DNA of 64,000 nucleotides from Maylandia zebra (GCF_041146795.1 NC_135183.1:18232840-18296839); one strand, 5' to 3'. Shown: positions 35,423 to 46,602, numbered from the stretch's first letter. Notes: generated by a model not told the origin, from the sequence alone. A program made the numbers and translations.

Positions 35423-35936
35423 TCATATATTAATCAGCACATTAAACAGTCTTAATCCAGGTAATCGGTGTGTCTGTGTGGAGTATCATGTTTGTTTTGA
35501 GGTTTATGTTAGCTGAATTTGGACATTAACTTTCCTGCCAGGTCACAGAGGGGAGGCTGAGCTGGATGTTGGTCCTGGGGGAATGGGGTTCAGCTTGGCC
35601 CCTCTGACAGGACCTTCTCAGCTCTCCTTTAAGCATGCCATAGCTGCTCTATCTGGGTTACCCAGTTCTGTTCGGGCCTCAGCATGCCCTAGATCAATAT
35701 GGAAATCAGAGGTTTTAAATGAGCCTCACAGATGCAGATTGGAGCAGTACACAAGAAAGTTTTCTTATGTGTGACTGTGCTTCAAGTTCATGTTCAGTTC
35801 TTGTTTTTGTATAAAGTTTTCAGGTTTTCTGACGATCCAGATTCTAACATTGTATAACGTCTTTAACTGATGTGAAACTTTGGACAGTGATACTCAGTCT
35901 TAGAGGATGATTCAGTCTCAACTACTCTGAGTCAAG
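35423..35936. other. Intergenic, nothing recognised
   Basis: A single 63-codon frame (35583-35774) is present without recognisable similarity. No element ends are seen. Confidence 0.45.
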
Positions 35937-35938
35937 TA

Positions 35939-36362
35939 CAGGGTGGGCCATTTATATGGATACACCGTAATAAATGTGAACGGTTGGTGATATTAAAGTC
36001 CTGTTTGTGGCACATTAGTATATGTGAGGGGGCAAACTCCTCAAGATGGGTGGTGACCATGGTGGCCATTTAGAAGTCGGCCATCTTGGATACAACTTTT
36101 GTTTTTTCAATAGGAAGAGGGCCATGTGACACATCAAACTTATTGGTAATGTCACAAGAAAAACAATGGTGTGCTTGGTTTCAACGTAACTTTATTCTTT
36201 CATGAGTTATTTACAAGTTTCTCTTTGTTCACAGCCATTGACATGTCGAAGAGGTTAACACGTTAACACGTGAAACCAAGCACACTATTGTTTTTCTTGT
36301 GACATTACCAATAAGTGTGATGTGTCACATGGCCCTCTTCCTATTGAAAAAAACAAAAGTCT
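35939..36362. mobile_element. mariner/Tc1-type non-autonomous element with long inverted arms, right end lost
   Basis: The left end starts after TA with CAGGGTGGGCCATTTATATG, a familiar fish mariner-type terminus. Bases 36095-36186 and 36269-36360 are inverted copies of each other around an 80-bp spacer. The right arm stops at 36360, so the outer right terminus (the complement of CAGGGTGGGCC) is missing. The hAT sequence that follows probably replaced it. No transposase is present. Confidence 0.75.
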
Positions 36363-36955
36363 TTTTCATTGTAGCTGAAGTCTGGGACAAACTGTGTTCC
36401 TTTTCACCACAATACGAAACGCGTAATATTTTCTCTGAATACGAGACAATTCCGTTTTTTGCGGGACGCTTGGCAACTCTAATAATTAACCTTATGAACA
36501 AAATAAAGTTCAACATCAGTAACATCATAGCACCACCCAGCTGTATAGAAACTCCGTCATGCTAGCTAGCACGCAGTACGAAAAAGTTAGCATAACGAAA
36601 ATAAACTCCACCTAAACTTGGTTCATATCTGACCCAGATGGACTGCAGGTTATAACTTCTTACCTGAAGTTCAGTTCACCTGACACTCTCAGACCAGCGG
36701 CCGCTTCGGGTCTCTCCTCTTGCCTCCCTTTTCCTTCATCCACCTGCTGGCTTCCACCACTTGCTAATGTTATTGAATCTGTGGAAGCTCCGCGATAGCC
36801 ACCACACGAAGTAACGAATAACGAGCCTATCTAAATCCCAGTAACGAGTAACGCGTTCCCGGTTTTGGCATAATAACTAGTTACCGTGCTCGTTACCACA
36901 ATAATAACGTAGTTACTGTAATGCGTTACTTAATATCGCGTTAGTCCCAACACTG
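36363..36955. mobile_element. hAT-type element, right end only
   Basis: The right side ends TTAGTCCCAACACTG at 36955, preceded by 'gttactgtaatgcgttactt' repeats. These are the standard teleost hAT terminus and subterminal repeats. A matching left terminus (CAGTGTTGGGAC) is not found; the left part runs directly into the broken mariner-type element. The frame 36528-36325 (minus) is not a transposase. Confidence 0.7.
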
Positions 36956-36961
36956 GTAACC

Positions 36962-37250
36962 AGTGTGTTAAGTGGATGTGTTGTACAGGGAGATGGCCAC
37001 AGACAGGAAAGGTTTCCTGTGTCGTTCAGTGGTGCTTTTCGGTAATCTCAGTCTCTCACTGAACGTGCTCCTGTGACTGACCAGCATGTCATGGAGTGGG
37101 TGGGAGGTGTTATCCAACATTGTCTTTATCTTGGACAGCATCCGCCTGTCCGACACCACCTTGAGGTAATTACAGTAATTACAGGAAGGAAAAGCAGGAC
37201 AACAAAACAATCTACAAACAGGTGAGAATGGTGGCATGCAAAATGACACA
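36962..37250 (-). mobile_element. LINE C-terminal fragment (CR1/Rex1 group)
   Basis: The minus-strand frame reads 'VVSDRRMLSKIKTMLDNTSH', 'PLHDMLVSHRSTFSERLRLP' and 'KSTTERHRKPFLSVAISLYN', the extreme C-terminus of a CR1/Rex1-like ORF2. It starts immediately after the hAT right end, so the hAT probably inserted near it. It is a short, dead copy. Confidence 0.7.
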
Positions 37251-37690
37251 GTATGTGTTCCAGCCCTAGAGAAATATCATGATCCTGGCACTTTTGATTT
37301 TGTGAGTTATATTTCCGCTTATCCTGTTTCTCCCATATCTCATAAAGTCTAAGTCTGTGCAAGTTGTTCTTATGATTTAGTTATTTCTGGTTTTATTTTG
37401 ATGGTTTCTTATCTCGTTTGTGTTGTGTTTAGTTTCACTTCCACTATCTTCTTTTCCCTGATTAGTTTCAATTGTGTATCTCACGCATCTCCATTGTGCC
37501 CCAGTCACCCTGCTGTGTGTATTTAAGCCTGGGCCCCAGTCAGGCCTTTGTCTGTTTGCTTACATTTATGTTTCTTAGTAATTGTGTTCAGACAATTTTG
37601 GATTCCTGCTATTTTTTTTCATTGGTTTTTTCTGGTACCTGTTTTGAACAAATTCTTCTACATCATCAAACAAAAACAAAAACAAAAAAA
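37251..37690. other. Unclassified repeat-like sequence
   Basis: No gene was recognised. The part at 37490-37560 ('gtgtatttaagcctgggccccagtcaggcc') is promoter-like in style and reminiscent of ends of teleost non-autonomous elements. I cannot define ends or target duplications. An A-rich tract (37668-37688) precedes LINE-D. Confidence 0.3.
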
Positions 37691-37691
37691 T

Positions 37692-37976
37692 GGATTATAT
37701 AGATAGTCCATGGATCCCAAAGATATTGCAAAACGCCAGTAAAAAGAAATATATCCTGTACAGAGAATTTATAAAGTGCAGACCTAAAGAAATGTGAATG
37801 ATGATTTTAATAAATTCTTTGTAAGTTTCAGATGAGACCTAGCTGATAAAATTACTGCTTTGAGAAAGAGCAGAGGAACAAATAGAAGAAAAATCCTAAT
37901 TAAATGTTTCTAACAGCACAAGAGGAAAATACAATAATTGATGTTGTAGAGAGATGTCAGGACAAAATCTCAACTA
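37692..37976 (+). mobile_element. LINE-D (5' part): LINE remnant left of the CACTA insertion
   Basis: Plus-strand frames give 'NASKKKYILYREFIKCRPKE' and, after a shift, sequence around 'DVVERCQDKIST' just before 37976. The latter is the RT-preceding segment of the same LINE style as LINE-A. It is continued at 46603 with 'NGIDMKTVKNVIE', which proves the CACTA element split it. Confidence 0.65.
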
Positions 37977-39338
37977 CACTGTAAAAAAAGTCAGTAAAAT
38001 ATACAGCAAAACACCGTCAAATTCCAACGGTAATGGAGCGTAAAATCAAAAACTTCCTTTTACTGTATTAAATAGATTGAATAACCGTTAATTGTGAGAC
38101 TGGATAAAACTTTGTTTTTTACTGTAATAAAATGTTGAAATTATAAATATTTTCTGTGAAAACAAATAAATATGCATACATTTTACAATTACATATTGTA
38201 ATGTTGAAAATGTCTGAAAAACTTAGATTTTACGGTATTATTTGAGTAAAACTACATCTTTTGGGGTTGTGCACATTGGAATTCACAGTATAAAGCTGTA
38301 GATTTTTAAGCAAACAAAAACATTCATTTTTACAGAAACAAGATGTTAAAAAATAGGGTCCACCGTAATAATACAACCAGTACATACCATTAAAAAAAAA
38401 GCAAATATCAGCAGTGAAAGACAATAAAACTGATAGTATTTTTTTATTTTAAAATTCAGATACTGATATACAGATTAAAAGTTAGGCCTGCAGTATATCA
38501 TTGTTAACCTTCTGATAAAAAAATCAACAGCAAAAGAAGATGTTAAAAATAAAGTTTATGGTTGTGAATAAAATTGATTTCAATAATCTTTTTTAATTAT
38601 TATTTTAAAACAACTTTATGTTGTTGTGTTTCACGCCATATTATCAGACCACCTTAAGTGGGTCGGCCTTAAATTTTGAATTTGTGTGATCGCTGTTGAT
38701 TGGTAGCTAAACTGCTGGTAAACTGTGTACAGACGTTTTACGTTCGAATTGCAGAGAAAAAAAATCTGGTAGCAACATTGTGCAGTATGAGCGAACCATT
38801 TCACCAAAAAAGGGGGAAGCAAGGCAAGACGTGGCTGCAGCGGTCTGCAGACGTGACTTCTGATCAAATTCGAACCTCCTAAAGAAACAAAGAGCGACGT
38901 TACATTGCGGGATGACGTCACCTGAAAATGACCAATAGCGCGGCGCGCTGCTGAGCTGTGTGCCAACCGCTCTTTTTTTCATGCAGGAGACTCAAGTTGG
39001 CTTCGCTAACGGACACAGTTTTGAACTCGTATATTAGCGCCATTTATTGCTGCTTGGACCACAGCATCTTCGGAATTTGTAGACATCCTGGCAGCTTACA
39101 ATTAGTTCGAGGTGAGGTGAGTACATGCAACTTCAAGTTATCTCTGTTATAAAAATCCACCAGCCCAGCGTTTATAGATAATTTTAGCAGTTCGTTTTTT
39201 ATGAGTGAGGTTGTGAATTTAGTTAGCATTTGTGAGTTGAGTTAGCATTACTGTTGCGAGGGAAGCATTGCTCTGGATTAGTTTCTGTATATGGCGTGCT
39301 TAATTCGCTAGGGAGGAATTACCAAAGTACATGGAGTT

Positions 39339-39796
39339 ATGTTAACGTGTAATTTCTGTGGTAAGGTAGTTCAGTCATCAAGGGGCTACGTGCTTCATTG
39401 TAAACTGCATCGGAATGAGCCACGTTGTTTCTTTCGGTGTATTGAAGCAGGCTGCAAGCAGACATACACCAGGTATGGCGCGTTTAAGGCTCATTTTTAC
39501 CGAAGACACTCTGCCCCCACCCATGTCACTGGTGTGGTGGTGGTTTCTTTGTTTACATGTGCAATGGCGATGTGTGAACGTCAGTGTCAGAACTCTAAAG
39601 AGTTAATAGCTCATCTGAAGAGCCATATTGTGGAAGGACACGTGGTCACTTGTCCAGTAAGAGGATGCACAAATACCTTTAGAGTTAAATCATCTTTTAC
39701 TGCTCACATGTCACGTAAACACAGTTTTCAGACAGCAGCATTGGTGATTTATATAGAGAGTCTGCATGTCAATCATCATCTGTTCCAACCACATCA
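39339..39796 (+). pseudogene. Four-finger C2H2 protein of the CACTA element, frameshifted
   Basis: The frame from the ATG at 39339 encodes four C2H2 fingers in order: a short N-terminal CNFCGK..H, then CIEAGCKQTYTRYGAFKAHF..H, CAMAMCERQCQNSKELIAHL..H and CPVRGCTNTFRVKSSFTAHM..H. Such fingers head the conserved two-domain proteins found repeatedly in teleost EnSpm-associated genes. After the last finger (HMSRKHS, about 39727) the frame becomes nonsense. Another frame reads 'SDSSIGDLYRESACQSSSVP' and leads into the next ORF, so a 1-base deletion is likely. The role would be DNA binding. Confidence 0.7.
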
Positions 39797-40363
39797 GATG
39801 ACTTTGTACCCTTGATTTCCGAGCCTGCTGCACAGTCTATTACACATGAAGATAACATGGAAATGCCCCCTGAATTCTGTGATCTTTTTCTGAGAAACGT
39901 TTCACTATTCTACTTAAAATTGCAGGGTCAGTTTCTACTGCCTGCTTCAACCATACAGAACATTGTAGAGGAAATGCAGAACATGCATGAGTTGGGACAG
40001 ACATACAGTTTGGGTAAACTTGCATCACTGTTAAAAGATGACACATCATTATCAGAGGAGGACATCAACAAAGTCTGTGAGTCTGTCAAAAGCTATGATC
40101 TTTTTTCTGCATGTCATACCGGGCCATTGAGGACAGTGCACTCCAGAGCTCAGATCTTTAAAAAAGCCTTCAACTATGCGGAACCAAAGAAAATATTTTT
40201 AGGGAGAGATGAAAACAGAAAAGATAGGTTTGCCTATTATGTGCCTTTAAGAGAGACTTTGAGATGTCTGCTAGAGTCTGATCTGTGGCAGAAATCAGAA
40301 GAGCCCTCTACTGAGCCTCCTGCTGATGTTCTGTGTGACATAAGTGATAGTAAGCTGTTTTAA
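39727..40363 (+). pseudogene. Continuation of the CACTA-associated protein, C-terminally truncated
   Basis: A 183-codon frame (ATG at 39812, open further upstream to about 39727) contains 'FLLPASTIQNIVEEMQNMHE', 'LSEEDINKVCESVKSYDLFS', 'IFKKAFNYAEPKKIFLGRDE' and 'FAYYVPLRETLRCLLESDLW'. This block recurs in uncharacterised teleost proteins that accompany EnSpm transposons, and normally precedes a much longer transposase-like C-terminus. Here it stops after 'DISDSKLF' at 40363, and the following DNA shows no continuation. Taken with the finger ORF, this is a broken gene. The function is not known to me. Confidence 0.65.
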
Positions 40364-40608
40364 ATAAAATGATTTTTTTGGTCAAAACCCATTGACTTAA
40401 TTGATTTCTATCCATTAACATCTTACATGAAGTATGGGTACCAAATGGTTCCACTGAAACACAGTGTGCTGTCACAATAATGGTGCTGTTAGTTTGGTAC
40501 TTACGAAACACTGTATAAAAGTGTAGTATCAAGCAAGATCAGCTTCATATTTTAAGACCAAAGGTACCACTTGGTGTAAATTGACCTTTATTCACATTCT
40601 TTTATCAG

Positions 40609-40740
40609 ACATCTTGGAAATGGGGGGCAGCATAAGGAGTTCCATTACTAAGGTGCTGCCGGACCTGTCTGCCTCAATCCTTGAAATTGTACTGGAGGCA
40701 CTACAATCATTAGGAGTGGAGACATCTGAGAAACAAACCA
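40609..40740 (+). pseudogene. SAM-like exon in the CACTA element
   Basis: The exon is bounded by tttatcag| and AACAAACCA|GTAAGT. It reads 'SSITKVLPDLSASILEIVLE' and 'ALQSLGVETSEKQ', resembling the start of a SAM-type helical domain found in the SAMD3-like proteins common in teleost genomes. The length (132 bp, phase 2 in, phase 1 out) fits the next block at 40858-40957. Beyond that the frame fails. Confidence 0.6.
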
Positions 40741-40857
40741 GTAAGTATTATGATTTCATTGCACAATAGCCATGAAGGACTTTCTGTTTTTTCTATTATG
40801 CTTTGGCCAAGGTCCAAAAAGTACAATTAATCTATTGTTTGTGATATTGTTTTACAG

Positions 40858-40957
40858 CACCAAATATGGAAATTTCAAGCCAGGCCAGCATATCATCTCC
40901 ATCTGTTTTAAGGTTTAAGGGTGGTGGCACAGCTAAGACCCAAGAGTCTCTTTCAAG
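40858..40957 (+). pseudogene. Second cargo exon after the SAM-like exon
   Basis: It is bounded by ttttacag| and TCAAG|GTTAGT. In the frame set by the previous exon it reads 'PNMEISSQASISSPSVLRFK' followed by 'GGGTAKTQESLS'. The next acceptor-like site (ccttttcag|ACACTGAATTTG at about 41076) gives a stop in this phase, though 'DTEFEQKP' appears in another. The gene therefore seems decayed here. Confidence 0.5.
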
Positions 40958-41079
40958 GTTAGTAAAGTAAACAGATTCAAGAAGATATTTTACACATTTC
41001 TTTGTCGTCTGTCTCTAAATCTTATTTTGTCTTTATTATGATTAAAAAGGTTTGTTTTGTTCCTGCCCTTTTCAGACAC

Positions 41080-42660
41080 TGAATTTGAGCAGAAACCATA
41101 AGGATACTCAAAGGACCTGTGACTCTCAGGAAATGGTGAGATTTCAGGTCATAATCTTTTTTTTTTCCATTAAATTAATTTTCCTTTTTCCCTTTACAAT
41201 ATTGCTGTTTTGTTTTTGTAAACAGCATCAAATGAGAGAGACAGATGAAACAGTTTCAAGACAATGGCAGGAAAAAAATGCTGAAGATTGAAACAAACCT
41301 TGGCTGTAAATATTTGGTATGTGTTTTACCGTAAATCAAATTGTTGAAAAACATTCAGCTACACTGCAACACAGGGAAACTTGATTTGCACTTATTTTGT
41401 TACTTTAATTTCTTGTCTCATTATTTTTGTCAGTTATTATTGTTTATGGTGTATGCCCTTCTTGTTTTCCTTCTGAATGCAGAAGGTATCTAGCCAGTCC
41501 ACAATGAAAGCTTCGTTGCACCCAATGAGTCTTCTGGCAGAAATGATGGCGGCTGTATTCTTTGGTTTCCCTAAACATCACACCCTGCCTGTTTATACGA
41601 GGCTCTTCAATTAAGTCTGCACCCAAAGATTCAATAAGAGGTAAGCAGTGGTATTATTCAAGTTTTGCTAAAGAAAGATGGACAGGAGACACTAATCTTA
41701 ATCAGCCGAGCTCAGGTTCATGTCCAGGTGAGCAGTTTCATACGCTATAAAATGTAGATTGAATGATAGGTCTCATCACCATGCATTCAGCCATTAACTT
41801 CAAGTTCTATGATAAATCAATACGAAACTTAAATACGTTTTCCAACAAATTATGATTGTGATTAGGGCTGCGTTGTCTATGTATAACTTTTACATAAGTA
41901 GATTTAAAGTATAACTATTGCCAAAACGCAACCTGGGCTGTTTTTTTTGTTTTGTTTTTTTTACTGTATCGATTTTGATGTGCTCAAATTTATGCCCCGG
42001 CCCCCTAGTATTCCCATTCACTGGCTATTGACCACAAAACAAAATCACGGTCAATCTCAAAAACGGCTTGTTTGTCGTAATTATGCTTTTAGATATATGT
42101 TTGTCTCGTTTACAGTAAAAAAAAAAAACTGAAAAAAACAGCCCAGGTTGCATTTTGACAATAGCTATCCTTTAAGAACTGTATATTTTACACTTAAGAA
42201 ATCATTTATCATTAGATCTGGTTTTGGCAGCACGTTTTGTTCATTTCTGTGCATTTTGCTCAAGCACTGATCAAACTTTGTCCATTTTTTTTGCTGCAGA
42301 GGGGATCCTGCCAGTCCAAAGTGAACTCCTGATGGACATTGAAGTACTCCTGCAGAGCTTGTATCTTCAACACCATGCGCATTAGAAACTCCACCGAGTC
42401 CTTTCCTTCACCAAGGCAGGACCCAGTGACTCATTACTGTTGATAGGTCAGGGGCAGGTAATATTTTGTTTCATGTTTATTCATTCCTCCATGGATTACC
42501 AGCCATATATATGGACACATGCTGTATTCTCAAGATCTATGCTGTTTTGTAGGAATAGAGAAAATAATATGTTTAGTCTGTTTTCAAATGGTATGTCAAA
42601 TTTTCTCATTGTTTATCAGTAATATTCTCTACCTTGGTTGTATATGAGCATCTTTAGATT
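41080..42660. other. Interior of the CACTA element, no coding exon supported
   Basis: Acceptor- and donor-like sites occur (for example ctgaatgcag at 41484 and AATAAGAG|GTAAGC near 41640), but the blocks between them contain stops in all frames. It may be the 3' portion of the cargo gene after decay. Confidence 0.35.
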
Positions 42661-42912
42661 TTTCTATATTTAGCGGTTGCAAATGTAAAATGTACGGTAA
42701 ACCATTTATGTTCCTCATATTGTACTGTATTTTTAGCGGTAAAATACCGGCAGCTGTGGTTGCCAGGAATTTACCGTAAAATGTATCTGGTCAAAATAAA
42801 ATGCTGTAATTTGTTATACAATTTCACTGTGTTTTTTACTGTCAAAGGTTTTAATAAGGTTTAACATATTTCTGTTATTTTTACAGTTATTTACAATAAT
42901 AGGGTCTATCCT
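42661..42912. repeat. CACTA subterminal repeat block (left of RTE)
   Basis: It contains 'cggtaaaataccggcagctg' and 'ttgccaggaatttaccgtaa', which recur in inverted orientation close to the right end of the element (46500-46590). Such palindromic subterminal repeats are typical binding regions for CACTA transposases. The RTE target duplication GGGTCTATCCT lies at its right edge (42902-42912). Confidence 0.7.
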
Positions 42913-45900
42913 CCATCCATCCATCCATCTTCATCCGCTTATCCGAGGTCGGGTCGCGGGGGTAGCAGCCTAAGCAAAGAGGTCCAGACCTCCCTCTCCC
43001 CGGCCACCTCCTCCAGCTTGTCCGGGGGAATACCAAGGCGTTCCCAGGCCAGCCGAGAGATATAATCTCTCCAGCGTGTCCTGGGTCTGCCCCGGGGCCT
43101 CCTCCCGGTGGGACATGCCTGGAACACCTCGCCCAGGAGGCGCCCAGGGGGCATCCTTACCAGATGCCCGAACCACCTCAGCTGGCTCCTTTCGATGTGG
43201 AGCAGCAGCTGCTCTACTCTAAGCCCCTCCCGGATGGCCGAACTTCTCACCCTATCTCTAAGGGAGAGGCCAGCCACCCTTCGGAGGAAGCTCATTTCCG
43301 CCGCTTGTATCCGCGATCTCGTTCTTTCGGTCACTACCCACAGCTCGTGGCCATAGGTGAGGGTAGGGACGTAGATCGACCGGTAAATTGAGAGCTTCGC
43401 TTTTACACTCAGCTCCCTCTTCACCACGACTGACCGGTGCAGCGTCCGCATTACTGCAGCCGCAGCCCCAATCCGTCTGTCGATCTCCAGCTCCCTTCTC
43501 CCATCACTCGCGAACAAGACCCCGAGATACTTGAACTCCTCCACTTGGGGCAGGAACTCATCCCCGACCCGGAGTGGGCACTCCACCCTTTTCCGGCTGA
43601 GAACCATGGCCTCAGATTTGGAGGTGCTGATCCTCATTCCCGCTGCGTTACACTCGGCTGCGAACCGCTCCAGTGCGAGCTGGAGGCCCTCACCCGATGA
43701 AGCCAACAGAACCACATCATCCGCAAAAATCAGAGATGAGATTCTGAGGCCACCAAAGCGAAAGCCCTCCGCCACTTGGCTGCGCCTAGAAATCCTGTCC
43801 ATAAAAATTATGAACAGAACCGGAGACAAAGGGCAGCCTTGGCGGAGCCCATCACCCACCGGGAACGAGTCCGACTTATTGCCGGCAATGCGAACCAAGC
43901 TCTTGCAACGGTTGTATAGGGATTGAATGGCCCGTAGCAATGGGCCAGACACCCCATACTCGCGCAACACCTCCCACAGGACGCCCCGAGGGACACGGTC
44001 GAATGCCTTCTCCAGGTCCACAAAACACATGTAGACTGGTTGGGCAAACTCCCATGCACCCTCAAGTATCCTCGAGAGGACAAAGAGCTGGTCCAGTGTT
44101 CCGCGACCAGGACGAAAACCGCATTGTTCCTCCTGTATCCGAGGTTCGACTAGCGGACGAACCCTCCTCTCCAGCACCCTGGCATAGACTTTCCCGGGGA
44201 GGCTGAGGAGTGTGATCCCCCTGTAGTTGGAACACACCCTCCGGTCCCCCTTCTTGAAGATGGGGACCACCACCCCGGTCTGCCAGTCCACAGGTACTGC
44301 CCCTGATCTCCACGCAACATTGCAGAGACGTGTCAACCAAGACAGCCCTACAACGTCCAGAGCCTTCAGGAACTCGGGGCGGACCTCATCGACACCAGGG
44401 GCTCTGCCACCAAGGAGTTGTTTAACTGCCTCAGTGACCTCGCCCCCGGAAATCGGTGGGTCACACCCCTCATCCCCAGACTCTGCTTCCTCCCCGGAAG
44501 ACGTGTCAGTGGGATTAAGGAGGTCCTCGAAGTATTCCTTCCACTGCCCGACAATTTTCTCAGTCGACGTCAACAGCGCTCCGCCAGCACTATACACAGT
44601 GCAGGTAGAGCACCGCTTTCCCCTCCTGAGACGCCTGACGGTTTGCCAGAATCTCTTCGAGGCAGTCCGAAAGTCTTTTTCCATGGCCTCTCCGAACTCC
44701 TCCCACACCCGAGTTTTTGCTTCAGCCACTGCCCGAGCCGCATTCCGCTTGGCCTGTCGATACCTGTCGGCTGCCTCCGGAGTCCCACAGGCTAACCAAG
44801 CCCGATAGGCCTCCTTCTTCAGCCTGGTGGCTCCCTTCACCTCTGGTGTCCACCATTTGGTTCGGGGATTACCACCACGGCAGGCACCAACCACCTTGCG
44901 GCCGCAGCTCAATGCAGCAGCTTCGGCAATGGAGACGCTGAACATGGTCCATTCGGACTCAATGTCCCCAGTCTCCCTCGGAATGCTGTTGAAGCTCTGC
45001 CGGAGGTGTGCGTTGAAGATCTCGCGGACTGGGGCCTCTGCTAGACGTTCCCAGCACACCCTCACTACGCGTTTAGGTGCACCAGGTCTGTCCAGCGTCC
45101 TCCCCCGCCACCTGATCCAACTCACCACCAGGTGGTGATCAGTTGACAGCTCAGCCCCTCTCTTTACCCGAGTGTCCAGAACATATGGTCGCAGGTCTGG
45201 TGATACGATTACAAAATCGATCATCGACCTACGGCCTAGAGCATCCTGGTGCCACGTGCACTTATGGACACTCTTATGTTCGAACAGGGTGTTCGTTATG
45301 GCCAAACTGTGATTAGCACAGAAGTCCAATAACAAAGCACCGCTCGGGTTCAGATCAGGGAGGCCGTTCCTCCCAATCACGCCCCTCCAGGTCTCGCTGT
45401 CGTTACCCACGTGAGCATTGAAGTCTCCCAGCAGGACAACAGAGTCTCCAGGTGGAGCACCTTCCAGCACCCCCCCCAGGGACTCTAAGAAGGCTGGGTA
45501 CTCCGAACTGCCACTCGGCGCATAAGCGCAGATGACAGTCAGGACCCGTTCCCCGACCCTAAGGCGCAGGGAACAAACCCTCTCGTCCACCGGGAAAAAC
45601 CCCAACGTACCGGCAGCAAGCCGAGGGGATATAAGAATACCCACCCCAGCCCGCCGCCTCTCACCAGGGGCAACTCCAGACTGAGACAGAGTCCAGCCCC
45701 TCTCCAGGAGACTGGTTCCAGAGCCCAGACAATGCGTAGAGGTGAGCCCAACTATATCTAGCCGGTACCTCTCAACCTCACGCACCAACTCAGGCTCCTT
45801 CCCCACCAGAGAGGTGACATTCCATGTCCCTATTGCCAGTCTTGGCAGCCGGGGGTCGGTCCGCCAGGGCCTCCGCTCCTGGCCGCCACCCGGCTCACAA

Positions 45901-46280
45901 TGCACCCGACCCCTATGGCGCCTCCTGCGGGTGGTGGGCCTGCGGGAGGATGGGCCCATGTCTCCTCTTCGGGCTGTGCCCGGCCGGGCCCCATGGACTA
46001 AGGCCCGGCCACCAGACGCTCGCCCTCGGGCACCCTCCCCGGGCCTGGCTCCAGGGCGGGGCCCCGGTAACCCTATCCCGGGCAGGGTAAACTGTTCCCT
46101 CGATATTCTTTTCATGGGGGTCTTCTGAATCGCTCTTTGTCTGGTCCCTCACCCAGGACCAGTTTGCCATGGGAGACCCTACCAGGGGGCAAAAGCCCCC
46201 AGACAACATAGCCCCTGGGATCCCTGGGACACACAAACCCCTCCACCACGATAAGGTAGCGATTCAAGGAGGAGGGGGGG
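42913..46280 (-). mobile_element. Near-intact RTE-clade LINE, 3.37 kb
   Basis: The insertion is flanked by an 11-bp duplication GGGTCTATCCT (42902-42912 and 46281-46291). On the minus strand it starts with a C-rich 5' end, has about 165 bp of 5' UTR, one 1058-codon ORF, and ends in a (GGAT)n simple-repeat tail at 42913-42929. This single-ORF layout and the microsatellite tail are typical of RTE elements. It entered the CACTA element, so it is younger than that insertion. A truncated sister copy lies at 47269-47647. Confidence 0.92.
42939..46115 (-). CDS. RTE-clade ORF: APE endonuclease plus reverse transcriptase, 1058 aa
   Basis: This enzyme nicks target DNA and copies element RNA at the nick. 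The N-terminal 90 residues are Arg/Pro/Gly-rich. The APE endonuclease spans about 94-335: GTWNVTSL (96), [10 protein letters not shown] (229-237, Asp231/Asn233), SMIDFV (Asp300) and STDHHLV (Asp326/His327). At the usual metal-binding Glu the sequence is '[11 protein letters not shown]', so Ser126 takes its place. The RT spans about 560-860: '[20 protein letters not shown]', FVDLEKAFD (Asp700) and IFADDVVLL (797-800). The C-terminus has '[18 protein letters not shown]' and '[20 protein letters not shown]', typical of the clade. No stop or frameshift is seen. Confidence 0.95.
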   Translation of the reverse strand: MKRISREQFTLPGIGLPGPRPGARPGEGARGRASGGRALVHGARPGTARRGDMGPSSRRPTTRRRRHRGRVHCEPGGGQERRPWRTDPRLPRLAIGTWNVTSLVGKEPELVREVERYRLDIVGLTSTHCLGSGTSLLERGWTLSQSGVAPGERRRAGVGILISPRLAAGTLGFFPVDERVCSLRLRVGERVLTVICAYAPSGSSEYPAFLESLGGVLEGAPPGDSVVLLGDFNAHVGNDSETWRGVIGRNGLPDLNPSGALLLDFCANHSLAITNTLFEHKSVHKCTWHQDALGRRSMIDFVIVSPDLRPYVLDTRVKRGAELSTDHHLVVSWIRWRGRTLDRPGAPKRVVRVCWERLAEAPVREIFNAHLRQSFNSIPRETGDIESEWTMFSVSIAEAAALSCGRKVVGACRGGNPRTKWWTPEVKGATRLKKEAYRAWLACGTPEAADRYRQAKRNAARAVAEAKTRVWEEFGEAMEKDFRTASKRFWQTVRRLRRGKRCSTCTVYSAGGALLTSTEKIVGQWKEYFEDLLNPTDTSSGEEAESGDEGCDPPISGGEVTEAVKQLLGGRAPGVDEVRPEFLKALDVVGLSWLTRLCNVAWRSGAVPVDWQTGVVVPIFKKGDRRVCSNYRGITLLSLPGKVYARVLERRVRPLVEPRIQEEQCGFRPGRGTLDQLFVLSRILEGAWEFAQPVYMCFVDLEKAFDRVPRGVLWEVLREYGVSGPLLRAIQSLYNRCKSLVRIAGNKSDSFPVGDGLRQGCPLSPVLFIIFMDRISRRSQVAEGFRFGGLRISSLIFADDVVLLASSGEGLQLALERFAAECNAAGMRISTSKSEAMVLSRKRVECPLRVGDEFLPQVEEFKYLGVLFASDGRRELEIDRRIGAAAAVMRTLHRSVVVKRELSVKAKLSIYRSIYVPTLTYGHELWVVTERTRSRIQAAEMSFLRRVAGLSLRDRVRSSAIREGLRVEQLLLHIERSQLRWFGHLVRMPPGRLLGEVFQACPTGRRPRGRPRTRWRDYISRLAWERLGIPPDKLEEVAGEREVWTSLLRLLPPRPDLG

Positions 46281-46291
46281 GGGTCTATCCT

Positions 46292-46602
46292 ATTACTGTT
46301 AAATTAACAACAAATTACTGTAAATATTATTATATTATTACTTTTTTTTTACTGCAAATATCCGTAAAAAGCTATGGAAAGTTGCATTTTTTACATTAAA
46401 TTGCTGTATAATTGACAAATATATTTGGTTTTTTCTATCATGATTTTGGTAAAATAATACGTTGTCTACCTTAAAAATTAGGGTTACAAAACCAGTATAC
46501 CGTATTGTCTTTTACAGATTCCACATTTTTTACACGGTATATTCCTGGCAACCACAGCTGCCGGTATTTTACCGTAAATTTGACATATTTTTTTTTACAG
46601 TG
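46292..46602. repeat. Right end of the CACTA element
   Basis: AT-rich sequence with 'ttactgtaaa' repeats and the inverted copy of the cggcagctgtggttgccagg block at about 46546-46566. It ends in a T-run and ACAGTG at 46602. TA follows, matching the TA before the left end. Confidence 0.75.

Larger units (their letters stand above)
37977..46602 (+). mobile_element. 8.6-kb CACTA (EnSpm/CMC) transposon with cargo exons, broken by an RTE insertion
   Basis: The left end CACTGTAAAAAAA (37977) and right end TTTTTTTTACAGTG (46602) are inverted and flanked by TA on both sides. The element splits the LINE-D reading. CACTG ends and subterminal 'accgtaaa/tttacggt' repeats with 'cggcagctgtggttgccagg' (about 42751-42772 and inverted near 46546-46566) are typical of teleost EnSpm elements. 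It carries a zinc-finger ORF, a conserved transposase-associated ORF and SAM-like exons on the plus strand. Without the RTE at 42913-46280 and one 11-bp target duplication it is about 5.25 kb. Coding parts are truncated or shifted, so it is probably inactive. Confidence 0.8.

Noticed and set aside
38700-38882. 60-codon ORF (with internal MSEPFHQKRGKQ start) upstream of the zinc-finger ORF
   Set aside because: Short, no similarity I recognise, no splice link to the finger ORF that I can support.
44227-44808. 193-codon plus-strand ORF and other plus-strand frames between 43108 and 46128
   Set aside because: GC-rich antisense shadows of the RTE ORF.
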